From: Hymenobacter plasmatis
GTDB taxonomy: Bacteria > Bacteroidota > Bacteroidia > Cytophagales > Hymenobacteraceae
Direction: 5' to 3'
DNA length: 64,000 nt
Assembly: GCF_020711255.1 (NCBI RefSeq)
Contig: NZ_JAJFAW010000010.1
Coordinates: 62,001-126,000, forward strand
Notes under the pieces: model-generated
The model's input: the letters and a program-made list of their open reading frames with translations, nothing else
What the model was told of the DNA's origin: nothing
Databases searched by the model: none
Shown: one piece after another, positions 57,100 through 64,000 of the stretch
Position numbering within the stretch: position 1 is the stretch's first letter
How the letters are laid out: each line of letters begins with the position of its first letter
Translations under genes and position numbers: made by a program

Positions 57100-58839
57100 T
57101 CAGGAGCCAGCCGGGGCGGGGGCTGGCGCGGGAGCGGCGCTGCCGTCGCTAGCTGGTCCACGGCCACCGCGGCGGTTGTTGCGCCCACCGCGGCCTTCGC
57201 GGCGCTCGCCTCCTTCGGCTCGGCGCTCTCCTCCCCCAGCCTCACGCCGGGGCCGGGCTTCGCCACCTCCTTCGGCAGCTGGGCGGGGTGTGGCGTTAGC
57301 ATCGGGGCGGCGCGTAGAGTCGGAACGGCGATTGCGGCCGCCATCGGGCCGGGGCTCGCCGGCCTCGCCCTCGGGGCGCGGGGCGTCGCTCCGGCCTCGG
57401 CCGTTGCGGCGGTTCAGGGGGCGGGCGGCGGCACCGCGGCGGCCGCGCTGCTCGGGCACATCGCCCAAGGCTGGTACCGGGTTGTCTATATCGCCGGGGC
57501 CTGGGCTGGTCATTTGCTCTGGCGGGCGGGGGCCACCGGGAGCGGCGCCCGCTGGGCGGCGACCGTCGCGGGGAACACGGCCTTCGCGGGCTTCCCGGGG
57601 CTCGCGGGGCGGGCGGGCTTCGCGGGGTGCGGCGGTGCCTTCAGCAGCAGCACGGGGTTCGCGTGGCTCGCGGCCTTCGCGGGGAGCACGGCTTTCGGCG
57701 TCGGCTTCGCCGCGGCTTTTCTTGCGTTTGGGGCGCTTGCTGCCCGACTTGATTTTATCGTCGAGGCGGTCGAGGTTGCCCTCCACAATGGCCGATACTT
57801 CGGGCTCGGGAGCTTCTTCGCGGGGCGGCAGCAGGCTTTCGATTACTTCGCCGCGCTTGTTCATTTCCAGCAGCTCGCGCACGCGGGCTGTGTCCAGCAT
57901 CACCCAGTTGTTGTCGCCTTTGAAGGCAAACCACATGCGGCGGCGGAAGATGTCGGTTTTCTGCAGGAAGGCCTCGCCCTTGCTGGTTTTCAGGGGGCGC
58001 TGCACCTGCGGAATATCCTTCAGGGCGTCGAGATAGGCGTCAAGCTCGTAATTGAGGCAGCACTTGAGGCGGCCGCACTGGCCGGCCAGCTTCTGCGGGT
58101 TCAGGCTCAGGTTTTGGTAGCGGGCGGCCGTGGTGCTCACGGTTTTGAAGTCCTGCAGCCAGGTGGAGCAGCACAGCTCGCGGCCGCACACGCCGATGCC
58201 CCCGATGCGGCCGGCTTCCTGGCGCAGCGATATCTGGCGCATTTCCACGCGCACCCGGAACTCGTCGGCCAGGCGCCGAATCAGCTCCCGGAAATCGACC
58301 CGGTCCTCGGCCGAGTAGTAAAAAAGGGCGCGGGTGCGGTCGGCCTGGTACTCCACGTCGCTCAGCTTCATGCGCAGGCGCAGCTCGCCCACCATGGCCC
58401 GGGCCCGGAACATGGTGCCGTTTTCCAGGTCGCGCACGGCTTCCCAGCGCTCTACGTCTTCCGGGGTGGCAATGCGCAGGATGTTGCGGATTTCCTTGGA
58501 GTCGGTGGGCACTTTCTTTTTGCGCATCTGCAGGCGCACCAGCTCGCCCTTCAGGCTCACGTGGCCCAGGTGCCAGCCGCTGCCGGCGGCATCTACCACC
58601 ACGGCATCGCCCGTGACCAGCGGCAGGCGCTGGTCGTTGCGCATAAACTCTTTACGGCCGCCCTTGAAGCGGACTTCTACTATGTCGAACCCGGCAAAAG
58701 AGTCGGGCACTTCTACGTCCTGCAGCCAATCGAATACATTGAGGCGGTTGCAGCCGCCGGTGCTACAGCCCCCGTTGGATTTGCAGCCGCCCGGCTTGGT
58801 GCCGCAGCCCCCGCCAGAAGAACATGATGAACAAGCCAC
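57100..58839 (-). CDS. ricT: PSP1-domain protein RicT with long RGG/PR-rich tail
   Basis: A 579-residue protein. It opens ACSSCSSGGGCGTKPGGC, a Cys-rich segment typical of Bacteroidota members. The PSP1 domain is about 60-300, with VCGRELCCSTWLQDF and GRLKCCLNYELD as likely Fe-S ligands. In Bacillus the RicT/RicA/RicF complex carries clusters and affects RNA cleavage. From about residue 330 a long tail is dominated by Arg, Glu, Pro and Gly (PREGREPREPRA, RNNRRGGRGPAS), roughly 230 residues beyond the usual end; such RGG/PR tails usually bind RNA. The start is GTG at 58839; no ATG fits. A -7 box lies at 58898-58905. Confidence 0.92.
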   Translation of the reverse strand: MACSSCSSGGGCGTKPGGCKSNGGCSTGGCNRLNVFDWLQDVEVPDSFAGFDIVEVRFKGGRKEFMRNDQRLPLVTGDAVVVDAAGSGWHLGHVSLKGELVRLQMRKKKVPTDSKEIRNILRIATPEDVERWEAVRDLENGTMFRARAMVGELRLRMKLSDVEYQADRTRALFYYSAEDRVDFRELIRRLADEFRVRVEMRQISLRQEAGRIGGIGVCGRELCCSTWLQDFKTVSTTAARYQNLSLNPQKLAGQCGRLKCCLNYELDAYLDALKDIPQVQRPLKTSKGEAFLQKTDIFRRRMWFAFKGDNNWVMLDTARVRELLEMNKRGEVIESLLPPREEAPEPEVSAIVEGNLDRLDDKIKSGSKRPKRKKSRGEADAESRAPREGREPREPRAAAEGTAAPREARPPREPREAREGRVPRDGRRPAGAAPGGPRPPEQMTSPGPGDIDNPVPALGDVPEQRGRRGAAARPLNRRNGRGRSDAPRPEGEAGEPRPDGGRNRRSDSTRRPDANATPRPAAEGGGEARPRREAGGGERRAEGGERREGRGGRNNRRGGRGPASDGSAAPAPAPAPAGS

Positions 58840-59217
58840 TAGCTAAAAAATATATAGTTGAGGGAAATTAAAATTTCCGCGAAAATTCGGTTCCTAGCAA
58901 AGATACGAAATTCGACAGGGGTACCCCCGGCCGCCTGAAGTTGGGCTAAATACGCACTCCCGGTGGAGCTAGCAAAAAGTAGCGCCGTGATAACGAGTGC
59001 AATAAAATAATGGTTTTATGACTTTTAGTAGAAATGTGTAAGATTTTGGCAAATCCAATATCTAGGGATATTCATAAATGCCTCTACAGGCCAAAAATGC
59101 AATATTTTGAATAATATTCAGTCATAAGGCGAAATCACTATTGGTGATTACAATTATTCTCCTCTACTTGTGCCCATCCTTTAACCAATTTTCCACCTAC
59201 CAAACCCCCAACAACAT
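58840..59217. other. AT-rich gene-free spacer
   Basis: About 378 bases between the divergent ricT and first M57-like gene. GC falls sharply between 58980 and 59170. Besides the ricT -7 box I found no hairpin, RNA gene or coding frame of note. Confidence 0.6.
58898..58905 (-). promoter_or_regulatory. -7 box of ricT
   Basis: TATCTTTG on the minus strand, exact match, 58 bases before the GTG start, in an AT-rich leader. Confidence 0.55.
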
Positions 59218-60033
59218 ATGAAAGTCAAAAATGTACTTTCCGCCGCTGTCATTTGCGCTGCCTCGGTATTGGCAATATCCTCCTGCTCGAAAGAGAAGGA
59301 AGCGAATGCAGTTGCTCCTGCAACCGTTAAGCAGGACGCTATGGCTCAAATCAAAGCCCTAGGTTTTAGCACCCAAGGCGTTCGCGCCGTTGACGGAGGT
59401 TATGTCGTGGAAGGCGACATGCTACTGACGCCGGAACTGCTGGCTAGCGCCCCCGGCTACTCCACGCTCCGCGTGGGCCAGGACGAGCAATACCGAACCA
59501 CCAACCTGGTGACCGGCCTGCCGCGCGTACTCACCGTAAGCATTAGCAGTTCGTTTCCCGCAGCCTATGTAACGGCCATTGATGAAGCGATTCGGCGCTA
59601 CAATGCAGCTGGCCTGCGTCTGACGTTCCGCCGCATTAGCACGTCTGGAGCTAACCTGCCCGTAAAGTATTCGTCTGACCTGGGCCCGGGCGTACTGGGC
59701 CAGTCGGGCGGCTTCCCAAGCGGCGGCAACCCTGCTCCGGGCTTCACGCTGGTTCCTAATGTAATCAACAGCACGAACGTCAATTACATTGCCACCATCA
59801 TGGCCCACGAGATGGGGCACTGCATTGGCATGCGCCACACCGACTACTTCAACCGGGCGTACAGCTGCGGTGGCAGTGCTTCCAACGAAGGTGCCAGCAC
59901 CGTAGGGGCTGTCCTCATTCCCGGCACGCCGTCGGGTGCTGACCCCAATTCCTGGATGTTGGCTTGCATAGGTAACGGCGTAAACCGTCCTTTCAATAGC
60001 AACGACCTGACTGCCCTGAACTACATCTACTAA
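59218..60033 (+). CDS. M57-like HExxH lipoprotein metalloprotease, copy 1
   Basis: A 271-residue lipoprotein with lipobox LAISSCSKEKE. The zinc motif HEMGHCIGMRHTDY (first His at residue 197) is HExxHxxGxxH, the metzincin type, in the M57-like (dual-action HEIGH) family. A Met-turn cannot be placed with certainty; conserved Cys residues (HCIG, YSCGG, WMLACIG) may form disulphides. The middle has the shared LGPGVLGQSGGFP segment and GGNPAPGFTLVPNVINS before the motif. It is the first of three tandem paralogues and is the most diverged from the other two near its N-terminus. The likely role is surface proteolysis; no target can be named. Confidence 0.88.
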   Translation: MKVKNVLSAAVICAASVLAISSCSKEKEANAVAPATVKQDAMAQIKALGFSTQGVRAVDGGYVVEGDMLLTPELLASAPGYSTLRVGQDEQYRTTNLVTGLPRVLTVSISSSFPAAYVTAIDEAIRRYNAAGLRLTFRRISTSGANLPVKYSSDLGPGVLGQSGGFPSGGNPAPGFTLVPNVINSTNVNYIATIMAHEMGHCIGMRHTDYFNRAYSCGGSASNEGASTVGAVLIPGTPSGADPNSWMLACIGNGVNRPFNSNDLTALNYIY

Positions 60034-60064
60034 GGGAAGTACTCCCTTAGTGAGTTTTACACTC

Positions 60065-60101
60065 CACGAGGCCTCGGCTCCTAACAGCTGAGGCCTCCGT
60101 G
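60065..60101 (+). terminator. Terminator after copy 1
   Basis: A GC-rich hairpin with AGGCCTC core, 60065-60079 pairing with 60086-60101 with one bulge and a wobble pair. It is 32 bases past the stop. Confidence 0.65.
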
Positions 60102-60170
60102 TTGAAAGTTAAAAATTCAACTATTTGAATTAATACTTTTTACAGCAACCATAGTCTCACAATAATCTTT

Positions 60171-60202
60171 TTCATTTCCACCATTTTTCATTTCCACCAT
60201 TT
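60171..60202 (+). repeat. Tandem 16-bp duplication before copy 2
   Basis: The word TTCATTTCCACCATTT occurs twice in direct succession (60171-60186 and 60187-60202), 26 bases before the ATG of copy 2, in its leader. Confidence 0.85.
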
Positions 60203-60227
60203 TTCAACCCCACTTTCAACCCATTTC

Positions 60228-61046
60228 ATGAAAATCAAAAACTTACTGTCCGCCACTGCTTTTTGTGCCATCTCGGCGCTATCGCTTTCCTCCTGCAGCA
60301 AAAAAGAGGAGGCAGCTGCGGCCCCTACGGCCGTTAACCAAGAAGCTTTAAGCCAAATCAAAGCTCTGGGCTTTGGCACTGATGACGTTCGTGCTGTAGC
60401 TGGTGGCTACGTGGTAGAAGGCGACATGCTGCTGACCAAGGAAATGCTGGCCAGCGCGCCAGGCTACGGCACCCTGCGCGTGGGTGCTGAAGAGCAGTAC
60501 CGCACCACCGAACTGGTGACCGCGGGCTCGGGCCGCACGTTGACCGTGAGCCTGTCGAGCCAGTTTCCAGCTGCGTACTCGTCGGCCATTGATGTGGCCA
60601 TCGCCCGGTACAATGCCGCCAACCTGACATTGAAAATGTCCCGCGTCGCCAATGACGCCCCTTCTGACCTGCCCGTGAAGTATTCAGCTGACCTCGGCCC
60701 GGGCGTGCTCGGCCAGTCGGGCGGTTTCCCGACCAACGGCAACCCCGCACCAGGCTTCACGCTGGTTCCCAACGTGATTAACAGCACGAACGCCAATTAC
60801 ATTGGCACCATCATGGCTCACGAAATGGGTCACTGCATCGGCATGCGCCACACCGACTACTACAACCGTCAGTACAGCTGCGGTGGTCGTAAGTCCAACG
60901 AAGGTGCCAGCACCGTGGGTGCTATCCTGATTCCCGGCACGCCGTCGCTTGCCGAGCCCAATTCCTGGATGCTGGCTTGCGTAGGCAACGGTGTAGACCG
61001 TCCTTTCACCGCCAACGACCTCACGGCCCTGACGTACTTGTACTAG
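60228..61046 (+). CDS. M57-like HExxH lipoprotein metalloprotease, copy 2
   Basis: A 272-residue paralogue of the neighbouring genes. Lipobox LSLSSCSKKEE; zinc motif HEMGHCIGMRHTDYYN; the same LGPGVLGQSGGFP block but followed by TNGNPAPG. Its N-terminus (KIKNLLSATAFCA) is nearly identical at DNA level to copy 3, while the region around KMSRVANDAPSDLP is unique to it and the C-terminus ends LTYLY rather than LNYIY. Three copies in a row with separate terminators suggest dosage or divergence of substrate range. A strong hairpin follows. Confidence 0.88.
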   Translation: MKIKNLLSATAFCAISALSLSSCSKKEEAAAAPTAVNQEALSQIKALGFGTDDVRAVAGGYVVEGDMLLTKEMLASAPGYGTLRVGAEEQYRTTELVTAGSGRTLTVSLSSQFPAAYSSAIDVAIARYNAANLTLKMSRVANDAPSDLPVKYSADLGPGVLGQSGGFPTNGNPAPGFTLVPNVINSTNANYIGTIMAHEMGHCIGMRHTDYYNRQYSCGGRKSNEGASTVGAILIPGTPSLAEPNSWMLACVGNGVDRPFTANDLTALTYLY

Positions 61047-61067
61047 CCTAACCCAATAGTTCCGGCT

Positions 61068-61110
61068 AAAAACAAGGGGCCTCGGTTCAAGCCGAGGCCC
61101 CTTGTTTTTT
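61068..61110 (+). terminator. Terminator after copy 2
   Basis: A perfect stem with core GGGGCCTCGG/CCGAGGCCCC flanked by A-run and a T-run of seven or more, 21 bases past the stop. Confidence 0.93.
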
Positions 61111-61209
61111 TAATCGGCGCTGTCGGTATTAAGGCTTGGATTTCTTCCTAGGAATACAGTAATTGTTAGTTCTTCCCATCATTTCCACTCCACATTTCAT
61201 CCTGATTGT

Positions 61210-62022
61210 ATGAAAATCAAAAACTTACTGTCCGCCACCGCTTTCTGTGCCGCTTCGGTACTGGCGCTTTCCTCGTGCAGCAAAAAGGAGGTGGCCGCTG
61301 CTGCTCCTTCGGCCGTTTCACAAGAGGCTTTAATTCAAATCAAAGCCCTGGGCTTTAGCACGCAAGGCGTTCGCCCGGTGGCAGGCGGCTACGTGGTCGA
61401 AGGCGATATGCTGCTGACCAAGGAGATGCTGGCCACTGAAGCCAGCTACAGCACGCTACGCGTAGGCGACGAAGAGCAGTACCGCACCACCAAACTGGTG
61501 ACCCGCCTGCCGCGCACGCTGACCGTGAGCCTATCGACCCAGTTTCCCGCAGCTTACTCGGCGGCCATTGATGAAGCCATTCTCCGCTACAACAACGCCA
61601 ACTTGCAACTGCACTTCACCCGCATTACCACGGGCACCGCTGACCTGCCCGTAAAGTATTCGGCCGACCTAGGCCCGGGCGTGCTGGGCCAGTCGGGCGG
61701 CTTCCCCTCGGGCGGCAACCCCGCGCCCGGTTTCACGCTGGTTCCCAACGTGATTAACAGCACGAACACCAATTTCATTGCCACCATCATGGCCCACGAA
61801 ATGGGGCATTGCATCGGCATGCGCCACACCGACTACTACAACCGGGCATACAGCTGCGGTGGCAGCGCTTCCAACGAAGGTGCCAGCAACGTAGGAGCCA
61901 TCCTGATTCCCGGCACGCCGTCGCTGGCTGAGCCTAATTCCTGGATGCTGGCTTGCGTAGGTAACGGCGTTAACCGCCCTTTCACCGCCAACGACCTCAC
62001 GGCCCTGAATTACATCTACTAG
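61210..62022 (+). CDS. M57-like HExxH lipoprotein metalloprotease, copy 3
   Basis: A 270-residue paralogue. Lipobox LALSSCSKKEV; zinc motif HEMGHCIGMRHTDYYN with the same flanking LVPNVINST block; SGGNPAPG links it to copy 1, while its N-terminal 15 codons are almost the same as copy 2. This mosaic of similarities points to duplication followed by recombination or gene conversion among the three. All key zinc ligands and Cys residues are kept, so all three should be active. It is followed by a strong terminator shared with the convergent subtilase gene. Confidence 0.88.
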   Translation: MKIKNLLSATAFCAASVLALSSCSKKEVAAAAPSAVSQEALIQIKALGFSTQGVRPVAGGYVVEGDMLLTKEMLATEASYSTLRVGDEEQYRTTKLVTRLPRTLTVSLSTQFPAAYSAAIDEAILRYNNANLQLHFTRITTGTADLPVKYSADLGPGVLGQSGGFPSGGNPAPGFTLVPNVINSTNTNFIATIMAHEMGHCIGMRHTDYYNRAYSCGGSASNEGASNVGAILIPGTPSLAEPNSWMLACVGNGVNRPFTANDLTALNYIY

Positions 62023-62058
62023 TAGCTTCGGCTGCTCGTATACTATAAGGTAGTACGA

Positions 62059-62100
62059 CAACAAAAAGCCCCGGCTCAGTTGAGCCGGGGCTTTTTGTTG
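62059..62100. terminator. Bidirectional terminator between copy 3 and the subtilase gene
   Basis: A 20-bp perfect inverted repeat (62059-62078 with 62081-62100), GC core CCCCGGCTCA flanked by A5/T5, between convergent genes. Confidence 0.95.
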
Positions 62101-62151
62101 TGCCTTGCAACCCGGAGCTTGTAGCGGGGACTTGGCGATTAGCAGCCGGTG

Positions 62152-64000
62152 CTATTGAATGACCACCCGAATGGTTTGTTCGGCTTGGCTTTCCAGCTTC
62201 ACTCGGAGCAAATACAGTCCCGGCTTCAGGCCGTTGGTATTAAGCTGGTTGATAACGCCGTCGACAGTGGTTTCACGTTGGAACCGGCCCAGCATGTCGT
62301 AGAGGCGAATGCTCACCGGGCTGCTCGTACCGGCAATCAGCCGCAGGGTTTCGCCCGCCAACACGGGGTTAGGAAAGGCTTGCGCCGCCCCAGTCTGGAG
62401 GTAATACGCCTGTTCGACCTGGCTGTAAAACTGTTGCCCGGCCAGATTCTCCAGCCGCACGCGGTAGTGGTAGCCGCCGGCGGACGGCGGCAAGTCGGTG
62501 AAAGCAAATTTGGTCTTCGTAAGCGGCGCGAGGGTTTGCACGGCTTCGTAGCCTGCGGCCCCCAGACGCTCCAACGTGGCCGACCGCAGGCGATACACGC
62601 TGCCCAGCTCAACATTGAACAGGATGGTGTTGTCGACTAGCTGGCGCGGCAGAAACGACCGAAAGTAGCACGCCGTGCCTTGGGTCACATAGTCGATGGT
62701 GCCGCCGGGCTCGGCCAGCTTGCCCTGCAAAATGGGCGCCACGGTGTAGTAGCGGGTGGCCGCCATCTGGGCCCGGTCGAGCACCAGAGCCGTGTCGGTC
62801 GTAAGCGCTAAGGGCACCAGTGCGGTAGCCCCAAGCTGGTACACCTGGTACTTTGCCACGCCGGGCACCCACGCCCATTGCAGCAAGGTTTCTTCAGGGC
62901 AAGTAAAGCCTACTTGCAGCGTGGGCGCCCGCACGATAGCAAAAGTGTCGGAAGCATACGCCTGGCTGCCGGCCACTAAGCGCAGTTGGGCCAAGGCCAC
63001 GGTATCGGGCGCAGTCCAGGCCCAGTGGTTGTCGGCCAAAGCCACGGTTGGGCTGGCCACGCGCCACAGGGCCTGGCCCACCGGCCGGTACTCGAGGCGG
63101 GCGGTGGTGGCGGGGCCGCTCCAGTGCCAGCGCAACGTGCTGGCAGTGCCCGGCCGCACGTTGCCAGCGCTTTGCGGGCTTATCCATTCCAGCCCAACCG
63201 GATTCACCTCGTAGGCCAGGCTGAACGACTGGGGCCCTTGCGGCACGGCGTAGCCGCGCACGTGCAGCTCGTAGGTGCCGGCCGCGGGCACGGTCAGGGT
63301 AATTTGCTCGGCATTATTCAGGTGGTCGGCGCCGCGGCGGGCGGGGCGCGCCAGCGAGTCGGCGTGGGCATAGGTGCTGAGCACCCAGGGCTGCCAGCGC
63401 TGGCCGGTGGCCGGTGCCACCAATTCCAGGTCCAGGTCGTTGACGAGGGCGCGCGCAGCGTTGGCGGCTGCATCAGGGTCGGCCCACACGAGGGTAGCTT
63501 TCAGCTGCTGGCCGGCGGGCACGGTGAGGGTAAACACCTGCTCGGCGCCCTGCGCAACGGTCCCATTGAAAAACTGGTTGGCGCGCATCATAGCCAAAGC
63601 ACCCAGCGCATCGGCCTGCCCGAAGCCGCTCACAAAGTCCACTTCGGGCCGGCCCAGGTCGTCGGCGCTGTTCAGCAGCACGGCTTTGACGAGAGCGGCG
63701 GGCGGGAGCGTGCCGCTGTGCTGGTTGCGGTAGGTTTGCTGCAACAGCACCCCTATGCCCGACACCAGCGCCGCCGACTCGGAAGAGCCGCCTTCGCCGT
63801 ACGCCACCAGCTCGGGCTTGATGCGGCCGTCGTAGGCCGGCCCGCGCGAGCTGAGTGCCGCCACCTGGCCCGAGGGGTCGGTGGCGCCCACGGTCAGGGT
63901 GTTTTTCGACATTTTGAACTGGCCCGTGACGTTGGCCACGGCGGCAATGCCAGTATACGGGCCGGTTGGGCTGGCCAGGGTGCCCACGTTGCCCGACGAA
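62152..64000 (-). CDS. S8 subtilase with T9SS type A domain (5' partial)
   Basis: The 3' part of a subtilisin-like serine protease; the frame runs out of the window at 64000 (upstream residues SSGNVG fit the oxyanion-hole Asn region). The catalytic Ser is in GEGGSSESAALVSGIGVLL; Asp and His lie outside. After the domain come P-domain-like sandwich (QVFTLTVPAGQQLKATLVW) and fibronectin-like modules, then a T9SS type A C-terminal domain (AFPNPVLAGETLRLI, GLYLLRVKLES). The protein should be exported by the type IX system. About 615 codons are visible. It converges with the M57-like copy 3. Confidence 0.9.
   Translation of the reverse strand, partial: SSGNVGTLASPTGPYTGIAAVANVTGQFKMSKNTLTVGATDPSGQVAALSSRGPAYDGRIKPELVAYGEGGSSESAALVSGIGVLLQQTYRNQHSGTLPPAALVKAVLLNSADDLGRPEVDFVSGFGQADALGALAMMRANQFFNGTVAQGAEQVFTLTVPAGQQLKATLVWADPDAAANAARALVNDLDLELVAPATGQRWQPWVLSTYAHADSLARPARRGADHLNNAEQITLTVPAAGTYELHVRGYAVPQGPQSFSLAYEVNPVGLEWISPQSAGNVRPGTASTLRWHWSGPATTARLEYRPVGQALWRVASPTVALADNHWAWTAPDTVALAQLRLVAGSQAYASDTFAIVRAPTLQVGFTCPEETLLQWAWVPGVAKYQVYQLGATALVPLALTTDTALVLDRAQMAATRYYTVAPILQGKLAEPGGTIDYVTQGTACYFRSFLPRQLVDNTILFNVELGSVYRLRSATLERLGAAGYEAVQTLAPLTKTKFAFTDLPPSAGGYHYRVRLENLAGQQFYSQVEQAYYLQTGAAQAFPNPVLAGETLRLIAGTSSPVSIRLYDMLGRFQRETTVDGVINQLNTNGLKPGLYLLRVKLESQAEQTIRVVIQ

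Noticed and set aside
57001..58827. A 608-codon plus-strand frame opposite ricT
   Set aside because: Mirror of the Arg/Gly/Pro-rich ricT codons; Ala/Gly-rich with no motif. The minus strand has the PSP1 domain.
59218..62022. Reading the triple M57-like array as a mobile element
   Set aside because: No transposase, terminal repeats or target duplications are visible; simple tandem duplication explains it.

Overview
The window looks like chromosome of a Hymenobacter-like member of the Bacteroidota (Cytophagales). The GC content is high. Secreted proteins end in type IX secretion (T9SS) sorting domains of both the YPNP type and the gliding-associated type, a GldH gliding lipoprotein gene is present, and several genes are preceded by the Bacteroidota -7 promoter box TAnnTTTG. 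Protein styles (outer-membrane barrel receptor with carboxypeptidase-like N-terminus, DUF547, GH92, PSP1/RicT with a Cys-rich N-terminus) agree. The assignment is inference from family content; no 16S gene is present. I see no CRISPR array, no insertion sequence and no clear prophage. One tRNA gene is present.

Layout. 1-3125: end of a methionine-type aminotransferase, its omega-amidase partner, a small barrel protein, a 51-residue membrane protein and a lipoprotein. 3446-9333: an FG-GAP T9SS protein, murF, a GT4 glycosyltransferase with rmlC, and a small cytochrome c. 9395-13523: hflX, a DUF6268-like barrel, and an overlapping DUF547/DUF6134 pair. 13793-17855: five tightly packed genes (GT2, NAD-dependent epimerase, SDR, CMD/AhpD-like protein, radical SAM ArsS) that read as an arsenosugar-type pathway without ArsM. 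18046-22252: ppk1, sixA and an M43 protease. 22634-30633: a 1327-residue phosphoesterase/beta-barrel fusion with a kinase-like motif in its middle, a solo HD-PycTM protein and a TonB-type receptor. 30873-35581: tRNA-Arg(CCT) with an odd elbow, an HNH protein, a GH92 mannosidase and a type-B T9SS propeller protein. 35923-41340: phzF, dinB-like, a three-gene porin/binding-protein/sensor set whose kinase lacks the phosphoacceptor His, and a small conserved protein. 42013-58839: GH43, a Ser/Lys-rich secreted protein, a giant alpha-2-macroglobulin, a DinB protein, an M1 peptidase, a disordered hydrophilic protein, a cold shock protein, gldH and ricT. 59218-64000: three tandem HExxH lipoprotein proteases and the 3' part of a T9SS subtilase.

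Themes. Much of the coding capacity is cell-surface or secreted: proteases (M43, M1, three M57-like, S8), glycosidases, T9SS cargo and outer-membrane barrels, with an alpha-2-macroglobulin protease trap. Convergent gene pairs are often separated by very long perfect hairpins, some of which run into the 3' ends of coding regions. Two REP-like inverted doublets lie in spacers.
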